The notes beneath the pieces were generated by a model that was given only the letters and a program-made list of their open reading frames with translations, was not told the DNA's origin and did not search any database. A stretch of 51,676 bases of DNA from positions 1-51,676 of the forward strand of contig DWZQ01000034.1 in NCBI GenBank assembly GCA_019117485.1, given 5' to 3'. Made by a program: the position numbers and the translations under genes. Positions 15,545-27,067 of the stretch are shown one piece after another; within the stretch, counting starts at the first letter, position 1, and each line of letters opens with the position of its first letter. The stretch is from Candidatus Agathobaculum intestinipullorum. GTDB taxonomy: Bacteria > Bacillota > Clostridia > Oscillospirales > Butyricicoccaceae.

Positions 15545-16201
15545 ATGCCGGTAGTATTGATACTGCTGATGGTGCTGTTGGGCTTACTCTTGCTTGCATT
15601 GCTGGTCGCTATACTGCTGCTGAGTGTGCGTACCGGCGTGGAAGCGGTGGGTGTCAACGGTGAGGTAAGTGTGGAACTTCGATATGGCATGGTCCGTATC
15701 CCGATCTGGCCGCCGCCGCAGCACCGGAAAGAAAAAGCCGAAGAGACACCGCCGCCCGGCGAGAAAAAATCAAAAAAGAAAAAAAGACGGAAGCAGAAAA
15801 AATACCGCTATTCGCTCAATCGGGATGCGCTGGACGTATGGGAAATTGCCGATCTGGCGCTGCGGCTGTTGGGCGAACTGGCTGGCACGCTATGCATTAG
15901 TCGTTTGCGCGTACGCGTATTGATCGGGACGGATGACGCTGCCCAAACCGGCGTAGCGCTGGGTACTTCCGCTGCGTTGGCCGGCATGATTGTCCCGTTT
16001 TTGGAGAATACTTTTGACATGCGGGAGTATCACGTGGATGTGGATGCGGATTTTGAGGCCGACCACACCGACTGGGCGTTTACCGTGTTCTGTTCGCTGC
16101 GCCCTCTGCGGGTACTTTTGTGTATGCTGCGGCACAGCGGGGAGCTATTCCGGATGTATAAACGACTGATCAAGAAAGAAGAGGCGATAAATCATGAATG
16201 A
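15545..16201 (+). CDS. DUF2953 membrane protein
   Basis: This 218-residue protein has one strong N-terminal membrane helix (residues 3-28), then a very basic Lys/Arg-rich stretch (about 65-90, 'KKSKKKKRRKQKKY'). The C-terminal region has the DUF2953 pattern ('GTDDAAQTGVALGTSAALAGM'). DUF2953 genes often sit next to ytfJ in spore formers, as here, where the two overlap by eight bases. This supports a sporulation role, but no activity is known. Confidence 0.75.
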   Translation: MPVVLILLMVLLGLLLLALLVAILLLSVRTGVEAVGVNGEVSVELRYGMVRIPIWPPPQHRKEKAEETPPPGEKKSKKKKRRKQKKYRYSLNRDALDVWEIADLALRLLGELAGTLCISRLRVRVLIGTDDAAQTGVALGTSAALAGMIVPFLENTFDMREYHVDVDADFEADHTDWAFTVFCSLRPLRVLLCMLRHSGELFRMYKRLIKKEEAINHE

Positions 16202-16640
16202 GCATCCCATTAGCAACTTGATGACCCAAACTATGGCGAAGATCAAGGAAATGGTCGATGTCGATACGATTATCGGCACGCCAATCACTACGGCGGACGG
16301 CACAACCGTTATCCCGGTATCCAAAGTGACATTCGGCTTTGCATCGGGCGGCAGCGATTTTATGCCGAAGCACGGTTCCTCGTCGCAGGCGCCGCTGGCG
16401 TTTGGCGGCGGTGGCGGTGCAGGCGTAACGGTATCACCGGTCTGCTTTCTGATCATCGCGCGCGATGGCAGCGCCAACATCCTCGGCGTCAATGCGCAGG
16501 CTTCCACGACGGTTGACCGTCTGGTCGAAATGATCCCGGGCGCGATCAATAAGGTGTCAAGCTTTATTGAGGGCTACAAGGGCAAGGCCGACATCGCTGG
16601 ACAGCCGAATAACAGCACGACTTCTCCAGACGACGAATAA
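16194..16640 (+). CDS. ytfJ: GerW/YtfJ family sporulation protein
   Basis: This 148-residue protein begins 'MNEHPISNLMTQTMAKIKEM' and has 'IIGTPITTADGTTVIPVSKVTFGF' and a Gly-rich loop ('FGGGGGAGVTVSP'), all diagnostic of YtfJ/GerW. In Bacillus it is made in the forespore and needed for normal spore germination. It overlaps the DUF2953 gene and is followed by a terminator, so it closes the scpAB operon. Confidence 0.9.
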   Translation: MNEHPISNLMTQTMAKIKEMVDVDTIIGTPITTADGTTVIPVSKVTFGFASGGSDFMPKHGSSSQAPLAFGGGGGAGVTVSPVCFLIIARDGSANILGVNAQASTTVDRLVEMIPGAINKVSSFIEGYKGKADIAGQPNNSTTSPDDE

Positions 16641-16655
16641 GGCCGCCATTCCCCG

Positions 16656-16690
16656 CAAAACCTACTCGCAGATATGCCGAGTAGGTTTTT
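16656..16690 (+). terminator. Terminator closing the scpAB-ytfJ operon
   Basis: AAACCTACTCG pairs with CGAGTAGGTTT around a nine-base loop and is followed by further T residues. Confidence 0.85.
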
Positions 16691-16715
16691 GTCATGCAAG
16701 GGGAGTGGTGTGAAC

Positions 16716-17804
16716 GTGAAAAAATTACTGTGCTGCCTGCTGTGGTGTGTGCTATGCCTGCCTGTCGCGGGGGCCTTGAGCGCGAAGGCAGCGGTGGTGA
16801 TCGACGCGGACACAGGCGAAGTGCTGTACACGCATAACGCGGATACGCGTCTGCCGATGGCGTCAACGACCAAGATTATGACCGCACTGGTGGCGCTTGG
16901 TGAGGGGGATCTCGACCGGACGTACACCGTCAAAAAGGAATACACGCAGGTAGAAGGCACGTCGATATATCTGCGCGAGGGCGAGACGCTCACGCTGCGC
17001 GACACGCTTTACGGCCTACTGCTGGAATCGGGCAATGACGCTGCGGTTGCCATTGCAGGCGAGTGCGGCGGTCAGACAGCGTTTCTGCGTAAAATGAACG
17101 ACCGGGCGGCTGCACTGGGGCTGACCAACACGCATTTCGATAATCCCAACGGTTTACCGAGCGCAGACCATTATACAACCGCGCATGAGCTGGCTATTAT
17201 CACGGCCGAGGCGATGCGCGACCCGGTATTCCGGCAAATCGTCTCAACCAAAACGTATTCAGTTGGCCAGCGCACGTTTACTAACCATAACCGGCTTTTG
17301 AGCATGTATGAGGGTGCGATCGGTGTGAAAACCGGCTATACCAAGGCGGCAGGGCGCTGCTTGGTATCTGCCGCCGAGCGTAATGGCCGCACGTTGATTG
17401 TTGTGACGCTCAACGACCCGGACGATTGGAACGACCACATCGCGCTATTCGACCAGTGCTTTGCACAATATACGCCGGTTACGCTGCACGAAGCGGGTGA
17501 TACCGTTACGCAGTTACAGGTATTTGGCGGTGACGTGGATACGGTACCGCTGATTGCACGCAATACAGTAACGGCATATTTGCTGCCCGGCGAGCGTGAA
17601 CGCATTCAAACGGTGCGTTACGGGGAGCGGATCTGTTATGCGCCGGTTGTGCAGAGCGCATCAGCAGGGCGTGTCGAATACCGGCTGGATGGCGTGCCAT
17701 TGGCGGATGATGCGCTGGTATATGGCGGGGCAGTGCTGTTGCCGCCGGAAGAAAAAAGCTTTTCCGAGCGGCTGTGGGACAGACTGTTCGGTGACAACGG
17801 ATAA
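16716..17804 (+). CDS. D-alanyl-D-alanine carboxypeptidase (peptidase S11)
   Basis: This 362-residue exported protein starts at GTG 16716, ten bases after GGGGAG; GTG 16710 is also possible. A signal peptide covers residues 1-23. The penicillin-binding motifs are present: STTK, SGN in 'LLESGNDAAVAIAG', and KTG in 'GVKTGYTKAAGR'. A C-terminal PBP5-like domain follows. It trims the terminal D-Ala from peptidoglycan stem peptides. It resembles DacF/DacB, so a sporulation role is possible but not proven. The rluB-type gene follows after 28 bp. Confidence 0.9.
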   Translation: MKKLLCCLLWCVLCLPVAGALSAKAAVVIDADTGEVLYTHNADTRLPMASTTKIMTALVALGEGDLDRTYTVKKEYTQVEGTSIYLREGETLTLRDTLYGLLLESGNDAAVAIAGECGGQTAFLRKMNDRAAALGLTNTHFDNPNGLPSADHYTTAHELAIITAEAMRDPVFRQIVSTKTYSVGQRTFTNHNRLLSMYEGAIGVKTGYTKAAGRCLVSAAERNGRTLIVVTLNDPDDWNDHIALFDQCFAQYTPVTLHEAGDTVTQLQVFGGDVDTVPLIARNTVTAYLLPGERERIQTVRYGERICYAPVVQSASAGRVEYRLDGVPLADDALVYGGAVLLPPEEKSFSERLWDRLFGDNG

Positions 17805-17832
17805 TGTATTGACAACAAATGGAGGACACCCG

Positions 17833-18558
17833 ATGGAAGAGAGACTGCAAAAGATTCTTGCGCAGGCCGGGCTTTGCTCGCGACGCGAGGCGGAAAAGTG
17901 GATGCTGGATGGGCGCGTGACGGTAAACGGGCGCGCCGCATCGCTGGGCGACCGTGCCGACCTGCGGCGGGATAAGGTGCTGGTCGACGGCAAACCGATC
18001 GGCATCGCTGAGGAAAAACGTTATCTGATGCTGTACAAGCCACGCGGTTATGTTTCAACCCGGAAAGACGAGCGCGGCCGCAAGACTGTTGCTGACCTTG
18101 TGCGGAATTGCGGGGCGCGCGTCGTACCGGTCGGAAGGCTGGATTACAACTCCGAGGGCTTGCTGCTGCTGACCAATGACGGCGACTTGGTGCATGCGCT
18201 GACCCATCCACGGCATGAGGTGGAAAAACACTATGAGGTGCGCGTGCGCGGACGGTTGGACAACATCCCACATTTGTCCGAGCCAATGGAGATTGACGGC
18301 TACCGGATTCGTCCGGCGACAGTTGTCGTATTGGAGCAGGACGCGCAGAGCGCTAAGCTGCGTCTGAGCATCCACGAGGGACGCAACCGGCAGATTCGAA
18401 AAATGTGCGAACAGTGCGGGTTGGAGGTGCGTCGACTCAAGCGGGTGGCGGTAGGAGATTTGCCGCTTGACCCAAGGCTGAAAAGCGGGACGTGGCGCGA
18501 CCTGACGGCAGAGGAACTGGCGTACCTGCAGGAAATTGCTGCAAATTTGCAGGATTGA
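17833..18558 (+). CDS. rluB: 23S rRNA pseudouridine synthase, RluB/RsuA family
   Basis: The start at ATG 17833 follows GGAGG. The 241-residue protein has an N-terminal S4 RNA-binding domain ('RLQKILAQAGLCSRREAEKW') and the catalytic domain with the nucleophilic Asp in GRLDYNSEGLLLLTNDG. It ends with 'HEGRNRQIRKMCEQCG'. It isomerises a uridine in rRNA. RluB is most common in Firmicutes in this context, but RsuA or RluE specificity cannot be excluded from sequence alone. Confidence 0.88.
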   Translation: MEERLQKILAQAGLCSRREAEKWMLDGRVTVNGRAASLGDRADLRRDKVLVDGKPIGIAEEKRYLMLYKPRGYVSTRKDERGRKTVADLVRNCGARVVPVGRLDYNSEGLLLLTNDGDLVHALTHPRHEVEKHYEVRVRGRLDNIPHLSEPMEIDGYRIRPATVVVLEQDAQSAKLRLSIHEGRNRQIRKMCEQCGLEVRRLKRVAVGDLPLDPRLKSGTWRDLTAEELAYLQEIAANLQD

Positions 18559-18569
18559 TGCGAAACAAC

Positions 18570-18598
18570 TTGCATTTTGTCGAAGAGACGCTTAAAAT
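18570..18598 (+). promoter_or_regulatory. Promoter for the RpiR-flavoprotein-cmk-plsC-ispH operon
   Basis: TTGCAT (18570-18575) and TAAAAT (18593-18598) are 17 bp apart. An ATGCA...TGCAT inverted motif at about 18609-18623 lies between promoter and start and could be an operator. Confidence 0.55.
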
Positions 18599-18640
18599 AG
18601 AAACGGCAAATGCATCTTTTGCATGCAGGGGAGAGGAACA

Positions 18641-19510
18641 ATGAACGACCTGATCAATAAGATCCAGAGCGAACTGCCCGGTTTTTCCAAGGGACAGAAG
18701 CAGATCGCCCGTTTTATTCTGGAACATTATGATAAGGCTGCCTTTATGACGGCAAGCCGTTTGGGTACGACCGTCGGCGTGAGCGAGTCAACTGTGGTGC
18801 GCTTTGCCACCGAGCTGGGCTACGACGGCTATCCGCATTTGCAGCGCGCCCTGCAAGAGATGATCCGCAACAAGCTGACTTCGGTGCAGCGTATGGAGGT
18901 TTCCAGTGACCGCATGGGCGGGCGCGACGTGCTCCAGACCGTATTGCATGCGGATATGGATATGATCCGGCAGACGCTGGATGAAATCGACCGCGACGCG
19001 TTTCAGGGCGCGGTCGACGCATTGATTGGCGCCAAACGCATCTATCTGCTCGGCGTGCGCTCGTCGAGTGCGTTGTCGAGCTTTGTGGGGTTCTATTTTA
19101 ACCTGCTGTTTGAAAATGTCCGTCTGGTACATACCAACAGTGTCAGTGAGATTTTTGAGCAGGTGTTGCGTGTTGGGCCGGGGGATGTGGTATTCGGCGT
19201 TAGCTTCCCGCGTTACTCTAAGCGCACACTTAGCGCGATGCAGTACGCCCGTGATCGCGGTGCGCGTGTGATTGCGCTGACGGATTCGCACTTATCGCCG
19301 CTGGCACGTGTGGCTGACCACCTGCTGCTGGCACGCAGCGATATGGCTAGCTTTGTCGATTCGCTTGTTGCACCGCTTTCGGTTATCAATGCGCTCATCG
19401 TTGCGGTTGGCATGAGCCGCCGCGATGAAATTGAGCAGACCTTCAATCATCTTGAGCGCATCTGGGAAGAATACGACGTATATGAAAAGCCGGAGGACGA
19501 GACAAATTGA
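18641..19510 (+). CDS. MurR/RpiR-family transcriptional regulator
   Basis: This 289-residue protein starts at ATG 18641 after GGGGAGAGG. It has an N-terminal HTH_6 domain ('LPGFSKGQKQIARFILEHY', 'VGVSESTVVRFATELGYDGY') and a C-terminal SIS sugar-phosphate-binding domain ('IYLLGVRSSSALSSFVGFY', 'VFGVSFPRYSKRTL'). It normally senses a phosphosugar. Its stop overlaps the next gene, yet those genes are not sugar catabolic, so its targets are unclear. Confidence 0.88.
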   Translation: MNDLINKIQSELPGFSKGQKQIARFILEHYDKAAFMTASRLGTTVGVSESTVVRFATELGYDGYPHLQRALQEMIRNKLTSVQRMEVSSDRMGGRDVLQTVLHADMDMIRQTLDEIDRDAFQGAVDALIGAKRIYLLGVRSSSALSSFVGFYFNLLFENVRLVHTNSVSEIFEQVLRVGPGDVVFGVSFPRYSKRTLSAMQYARDRGARVIALTDSHLSPLARVADHLLLARSDMASFVDSLVAPLSVINALIVAVGMSRRDEIEQTFNHLERIWEEYDVYEKPEDETN

Positions 19511-20736
19511 ACATTATTGTCATCGGCGGCGGCGCAGCTGGATTGATGGCAGCTGGTACAGCAGCCGAACAGGGCGCGCGTGTCACTCTGCTGGAAACAA
19601 ACGAAAAAGTTGGCCGCAAGCTGTTTATTACGGGCAAGGGACGCTGTAATGTATGTAACAACTGCGATACGCAGACGGTTTTGCAGCATGTACCGGTCAA
19701 CCCGCGGTTCCTCTATTCCGCGCTGGGATGCTTTTCCCCCGCGGATGTCATGGCTTTTTTTGAAGTGCACGGCGTGCCGCTCAAAACCGAACGGGGTAAT
19801 CGGGTTTTCCCGGTTTCAGATAAATCTTCGGACATTATTGATGCACTTTTTACCTGGGTTAAACGTCTGGGTGTTACAATTATACAGAAAACTGCAGAGT
19901 CTCTTGCCATCACGGACGGTCGGGTAACCGGCGTATGCGCAGGTGGTAAGACCTATCACGCCGACCGTGTCATCATTGCGACCGGTGGTGCGTCTTATCC
20001 ACAGACCGGTTCGACCGGCGACGGCTACCGATTTACGCGCGAAGCCGGGCATACGCTGGTACCGCCAAATCCATCGCTCGTGCCGTTGGTTGAGTCTGGG
20101 GATACCTGCCGCGAGATGATGGGGCTCAGCCTGCGCAATGTACAGGTGACCGTGTACGAGGGCGGAAAGCAGATTTTTTGCGACTTCGGTGAGATGTTGT
20201 TTACACACTTCGGCCTGACCGGCCCGCTGATCCTATCCGCGTCCGCGCACATGCGACACTTTGGCAGCAAAGAATACAGGATCGAGATTGACCTCAAGCC
20301 TGCGCTGGATGAAAAGACGTTGGATAAGCGTCTGCTGGGTGACTTTGACAAACATAAAAACAGCGATTTTATCAATGCTTTGGGCGATCTGCTGCCGCGC
20401 AAGATGATTCCGACAGTCGTGCGCTTGTCCGGGATTGACCCGCATGTAAAGGTGAACAGCATCACAAAGGCACAGCGTGCGTCGCTTCTGCATACACTCA
20501 AGCATTTTACGGTGCAGGTATCGGGCAAGCGCCCGATTGCCGAAGCAATCGTGACGACCGGCGGCGTTAGTGTGCGTGAGATCAATCCAAAGACAATGGA
20601 ATCGAAAAAATGTACCGGCTTGTATTTTGCAGGCGAGGTGCTGGATGTGGACGCCTATACTGGCGGCTTTAATTTGCAGATCGCGTGGTCGACAGGCCGT
20701 TTGGCCGGACTTTCGGCTGCGCATGTGGAGGAATAA
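19507..20736 (+). CDS. NAD(P)/FAD-dependent oxidoreductase (BaiN/HI0933-like)
   Basis: This 409-residue protein starts at TTG 19507, overlapping the regulator stop (TTGA), with GGAGG ten bases upstream. The FAD-binding motif 'VIGGGAAGLMAAGTAAEQGA' opens the protein. 'GRKLFITGKGRCNVCNNC' and 'TGGASYPQTGSTGDGYRF' are diagnostic of the HI0933-like group, and the C-terminal 'GLYFAGEVLDVDAYTGGFNLQ' closes the FAD site. The physiological substrate of most members is unknown. The order with cmk and plsC is widespread in Clostridia. Confidence 0.88.
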   Translation: MNIIVIGGGAAGLMAAGTAAEQGARVTLLETNEKVGRKLFITGKGRCNVCNNCDTQTVLQHVPVNPRFLYSALGCFSPADVMAFFEVHGVPLKTERGNRVFPVSDKSSDIIDALFTWVKRLGVTIIQKTAESLAITDGRVTGVCAGGKTYHADRVIIATGGASYPQTGSTGDGYRFTREAGHTLVPPNPSLVPLVESGDTCREMMGLSLRNVQVTVYEGGKQIFCDFGEMLFTHFGLTGPLILSASAHMRHFGSKEYRIEIDLKPALDEKTLDKRLLGDFDKHKNSDFINALGDLLPRKMIPTVVRLSGIDPHVKVNSITKAQRASLLHTLKHFTVQVSGKRPIAEAIVTTGGVSVREINPKTMESKKCTGLYFAGEVLDVDAYTGGFNLQIAWSTGRLAGLSAAHVEE

Positions 20737-20738
20737 GG

Positions 20739-21419
20739 ATGGGATACATTTCGGTTGCTATCGACGGCCCTTCGGGGGCGGGCAAATCGACGGTCGCGCG
20801 CGCGGCAGCGGCACGGCTGGGCTATGTTTATGTTGACACGGGCGCGATGTACCGTGCGATCGGCCTTGCGGTTTGCCGCAAAGGCATTTCCGGTGATGAT
20901 ACGGCTGGTATTGTGGCCGTGCTGCCTGAAGTTCAGCTGGATATCCGCTATGAGGATGGCGCGCAGCACATTCTGCTATGCGGGGAGGATGTATCGGATG
21001 CAATCCGCACGCCTGAAATTGCGAAGTATGCGTCCAAGGTGTCAGCTGTGCCCGAGGTGCGGCAGTTTCTGTTGGAAACACAGCGGGATATGGCGAAAAA
21101 CAGCAATATCCTGATGGATGGACGCGATATAGGCACGGTGATCCTGCCGGATGCGCCGGTCAAAATATTCCTGACGGCTTCGGCTGAGGCGCGCGCGCAG
21201 CGGCGCTATTTGGAACTGCATGAAAAAGGGCAGTCTATTACATTTGATGAGGTGCTGCATGATATTCAGCAGCGCGATGAACAGGATATGACGCGCGCAG
21301 TTGCGCCGCTTAAACAGGCAGCCGATGCTGTATTGCTCGATACGAGCGACATATCGCTTGAACAAAGCATCGAAGCGGTATTGCGCATCATTCGTGAAAG
21401 GGTAGAAGATAAGCCATGA
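20739..21419 (+). CDS. cmk: Cytidylate kinase
   Basis: This 226-residue protein starts at ATG 20739 behind GGAGG. It has a classical P-loop (DGPSGAGKST), 'YVDTGAMYRAIGL' for nucleotide binding, and 'MDGRDIGTVILPDAPVKIFLTAS'. It phosphorylates CMP and dCMP. It is coupled to plsC by a four-base ATGA overlap. Confidence 0.95.
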   Translation: MGYISVAIDGPSGAGKSTVARAAAARLGYVYVDTGAMYRAIGLAVCRKGISGDDTAGIVAVLPEVQLDIRYEDGAQHILLCGEDVSDAIRTPEIAKYASKVSAVPEVRQFLLETQRDMAKNSNILMDGRDIGTVILPDAPVKIFLTASAEARAQRRYLELHEKGQSITFDEVLHDIQQRDEQDMTRAVAPLKQAADAVLLDTSDISLEQSIEAVLRIIRERVEDKP

Positions 21420-22003
21420 AGTTGAAATATCATCGTTGGTTCCAGTGGATAGCGATTCCGTTCGTTGCACTGGCCTTCCATATCCATTTTGGTTACCGCA
21501 TCAAGGGACGGGAAAATATCCCGGAAGGCGGTTGTGTAGTATGTCCAAACCATGTGCAGTTGTCAGACCCGCCGTTTGCGGCGGTGGCATTGGGTCACAA
21601 GACACCGCTGCGCCTGATGGCAAAAAAAGAGTTATTTGAGGGAAATCGGCTGTTTGCATGGCTGATCGCGGCGCTAGGTGCGTTTCCGATCGACCGTTCG
21701 GGTGCGGATATCACTGCGATCAAGACAGCACTCGGCGCAGTACGCGCTGGACGCAAGCTGATCATTTTCCCACAAGGCACGCGTGGTGCGGGCGAAGGTG
21801 AGACAAAAAAAGGGGCGGCTATGCTGGCGGTTAAGACAAAAGCGCCCGTTTTACCTATGTATATTACGGAAAATAAGGGGTTTCGTTGTAAGGCGACTGT
21901 CGTCATTGGTAAGCCCTTTATACCGGACCCGAAAGAAAAAGATTATGGCGTGATTGCGGACGATATTCTGCACCGCATTTATGCGCTTAAGGAGCAGGTA
22001 TGA
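21416..22003 (+). CDS. plsC: 1-acyl-sn-glycerol-3-phosphate acyltransferase
   Basis: This 195-residue membrane-associated enzyme has the acyltransferase motif H-x4-D in 'PNHVQLSDPP'. The second block is FPQGTRGAG, a Gln variant of the usual FPEGTR. It acylates lysophosphatidic acid to phosphatidic acid in phospholipid synthesis. It overlaps cmk upstream and the ispH-rpsA fusion downstream by four bases each. Confidence 0.9.
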   Translation: MKLKYHRWFQWIAIPFVALAFHIHFGYRIKGRENIPEGGCVVCPNHVQLSDPPFAAVALGHKTPLRLMAKKELFEGNRLFAWLIAALGAFPIDRSGADITAIKTALGAVRAGRKLIIFPQGTRGAGEGETKKGAAMLAVKTKAPVLPMYITENKGFRCKATVVIGKPFIPDPKEKDYGVIADDILHRIYALKEQV

Positions 22004-23931
22004 GCGTTACGGTTGCAAAAACCGCCGGATTCTGCTTCGGCGTGCGCCGCGCAGTCGATATGGCTGAACAGCAGGCGGGCAAACAGGGCATTATCTACGC
22101 CTATGGTGAAATTATCCACAATATGCACGAGATCCGGCGGCTTGAGGCGCGCGGCGTGCGTACTGCACAGACACTGGATGAAATACCTGACGGAGCAGCC
22201 GTGCTGATTCGTGCGCACGGTGTGCCGCGCGCAGTATACCAGAGATTGGAACAAAAGGGCTGCACTGTGTTTGACGCCACCTGTCCCTTTGTCCAAAAAA
22301 TCCACCGTATTGTCGACCGGGAAAGCCGGGATGGACGGCTGATTGTCATTCTGGGCAGTGCAGGCCACCCGGAGGTTGTCGGCATTCAGGGCTGGTGCGG
22401 CGAGTCGGTTGTGCTGGATGGGGAGGCACAGGCCAGGGCGTTTACCGAATGTCAGAATGTGGTTGACAGGCCGCTCTCGGTCGTCGCGCAGACCACGGTC
22501 AACCGGTCGATTTGGAATATTTCCGTCGGTCTGATAAAAAAAAGGTGTACAAACCTCAAAATTTTTGATACAATATGTAAAGCGACGGATGAGCGCCAGT
22601 CGGAGGCTCGTCTGCTTGCCGGTGTGTCGGATCAGATGGTAGTGATTGGGGATAAGAAAAGCTCCAACACCAAACGGTTGTATGAAATCAGCCGTTCACT
22701 ATGCCGCAATGTGCTTTATATCGAGGATGCCGCTGAGCTTACTACGCAGGAGCTTTGCCGGGATGGGCGCGTCGGTATCACAGCGGGGGCATCGACACCG
22801 GCATGGATAATTAAGGAGGTCAGTAACATGATGAGCGAAGAAACGAAAATTGAAAACGGCGAGGACTTTGCCGCAATGCTGGAGGAGTCCTTCAAGACTT
22901 TAAATACAGGGGAAAAAGTCACCGGTACCGTTGTCGCTGTGTCCACGACCGACGTACAGGTCGATCTGGGCGTCAAGCACACTGCGTATATCCCGCTGAG
23001 CGAACTGTCGGACGATCCGAACTACGATGTGGCGGCCAACATCCATCCGGGCGACGAAATCGAAGCGGTTGTTGTGCGTGTCAATGACGGCGAGGGTACG
23101 GTAACGCTGTCCAAGAAACGCGTTGACCAGCTCAAGGGTTGGGAGACCATCGAAAAGGCGCATGAGGAGCATACCGTTGTTGAGGGCACGATCGTCGAGG
23201 AGAACCGCGGCGGCGTTGTCGCGACTGCGTTCGGCGTGCGCGTCTTTATCCCGGCCAGCCAGACCGGCGTACCGAAGGATCAGCCGATGAGCCAGCTGGT
23301 CAAGACCAAGCAGTCTTTCTATGTTACCGAGATTAACCGCCAGCGCAAGCGTGTAGTTGGCTCCATCCGCCAGATCCAGCAGGAGGCTCGCAAGGCCGCT
23401 GCGGAGCAGATCTGGAGCACGATCGAGGTTGGCAACGAGTACGAAGGTACGGTCAAGAGCCTGACCTCCTATGGCGCGTTTGTTGACATCGGCGGCGTGG
23501 ACGGCATGGTTCATATCTCCGAGCTGTCTTGGGGCCGTATCAAGCACCCGTCCGAAGTTGTCAGCGTTGGCGACAAGGTCAAGGTGTTCGTCATTGGTCT
23601 GGACAAGGAGAACAAGAAGATTTCCCTCGGCTACAAGCGCGAAGAGGACAATCCGTGGAACGTGTTCAAGTCCAAGTATGGTGTAGGCGACGTGGCACAG
23701 GTCAAGATTCTCAAGTTCATGCCCTTCGGCGCATTTGCTGAGATCGTACCGGGCGTGGACGGCCTGATCCATATTTCCCAGATCGCGGATCACCGCATCG
23801 CGAAACCTGAGGACGAGCTTGAGGTTGGTCAGCAGGTCGATGCCAAGATCATCGACATCAACGATGAGAAGAAGAAGGTTTCTCTGTCTATCCGTGCGCT
23901 GCTGGTTGGCGACGATTACGACGAGGAGTAA
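22000..23931 (+). CDS. ispH-rpsA: Fused IspH (HMBPP reductase) and ribosomal protein S1
   Basis: This single 643-residue frame joins two proteins, a fusion known in Clostridia. Residues 1-276 are IspH, the [4Fe-4S] enzyme that makes IPP and DMAPP in the last MEP-pathway step; its three cluster cysteines are Cys12, Cys95 and Cys193. Residues 277-643 form an S1 protein with four S1 domains, starting near 'GEKVTGTVVAV', 'HTVVEGTIVEENRGG', 'GNEYEGTVKSLTSYGAF' and 'GDVAQVKILKFMPFGAF'. An excellent ribosome site lies at the junction, so S1 may also be made alone. A terminator follows. Confidence 0.95.
   Translation: MSVTVAKTAGFCFGVRRAVDMAEQQAGKQGIIYAYGEIIHNMHEIRRLEARGVRTAQTLDEIPDGAAVLIRAHGVPRAVYQRLEQKGCTVFDATCPFVQKIHRIVDRESRDGRLIVILGSAGHPEVVGIQGWCGESVVLDGEAQARAFTECQNVVDRPLSVVAQTTVNRSIWNISVGLIKKRCTNLKIFDTICKATDERQSEARLLAGVSDQMVVIGDKKSSNTKRLYEISRSLCRNVLYIEDAAELTTQELCRDGRVGITAGASTPAWIIKEVSNMMSEETKIENGEDFAAMLEESFKTLNTGEKVTGTVVAVSTTDVQVDLGVKHTAYIPLSELSDDPNYDVAANIHPGDEIEAVVVRVNDGEGTVTLSKKRVDQLKGWETIEKAHEEHTVVEGTIVEENRGGVVATAFGVRVFIPASQTGVPKDQPMSQLVKTKQSFYVTEINRQRKRVVGSIRQIQQEARKAAAEQIWSTIEVGNEYEGTVKSLTSYGAFVDIGGVDGMVHISELSWGRIKHPSEVVSVGDKVKVFVIGLDKENKKISLGYKREEDNPWNVFKSKYGVGDVAQVKILKFMPFGAFAEIVPGVDGLIHISQIADHRIAKPEDELEVGQQVDAKIIDINDEKKKVSLSIRALLVGDDYDEE
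22813..22830 (+). promoter_or_regulatory. Internal ribosome binding site and start for S1
   Basis: AAGGAGGT (22813-22820), a perfect anti-16S match, lies seven bases before ATG 22828. This ATG is in frame with the fusion (codon 277) and directly precedes the S1 part. A second ATG follows at once. The strength and spacing are hard to explain as chance at a domain boundary. Confidence 0.65.
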
Positions 23932-23945
23932 TTCCTGAAGCTGCA

Positions 23946-23975
23946 AAGAAGCACCCGCTTGGGTGCTTCTTTTTT
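23946..23975 (+). terminator. Terminator after ispH-rpsA
   Basis: AAGAAGCACCC pairs with GGGTGCTTCTT around GCTT, followed by T residues, 15 bp after the stop. Confidence 0.9.
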
Positions 23976-24016
23976 GCATATCTGCGGCGTATACTGGCGC
24001 GGAGGGGGTGCGGCGT

Positions 24017-26763
<2,747 letters not shown>

Positions 26764-26764
26764 C

Positions 26765-27052
26765 ATGGCAATTTCAAGAAAAGAAATTGAGCACATCGCG
26801 TCCCTTGCACGTCTGGACTCGACGGGCGGCATCTTCGACCGTCTTGCAGAGGACATGCAGGGTATCGTCGGCATGGTGGACAAGCTCGCAGAGCTGGACC
26901 TTGGCGACATCACGGACGTCATCAACACCGAGCGTAAAAACGCTTTCCACGAGGATGTGGTCGTGCAGGAATATACACCGGATCAGCTCATCGAGCCGAA
27001 CGCACCGGACTTTCAGGCGGGCGGCGTAGCTGTACCGCGTGTAGTAGAATAA
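26765..27052 (+). CDS. gatC: Asp-tRNA(Asn)/Glu-tRNA(Gln) amidotransferase subunit C
   Basis: This 95-residue protein starts one base after ligA, with GGAGG upstream. It has the GatC pattern 'EIEHIASLARLD' and 'EDMQGIVGMVDKLAELD'. It stabilises the GatA-GatB complex that converts Glu-tRNA(Gln) to Gln-tRNA(Gln), implying indirect tRNA charging. Confidence 0.93.
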   Translation: MAISRKEIEHIASLARLDSTGGIFDRLAEDMQGIVGMVDKLAELDLGDITDVINTERKNAFHEDVVVQEYTPDQLIEPNAPDFQAGGVAVPRVVE

Positions 27053-27067
27053 GGGGGACGGAAAACC

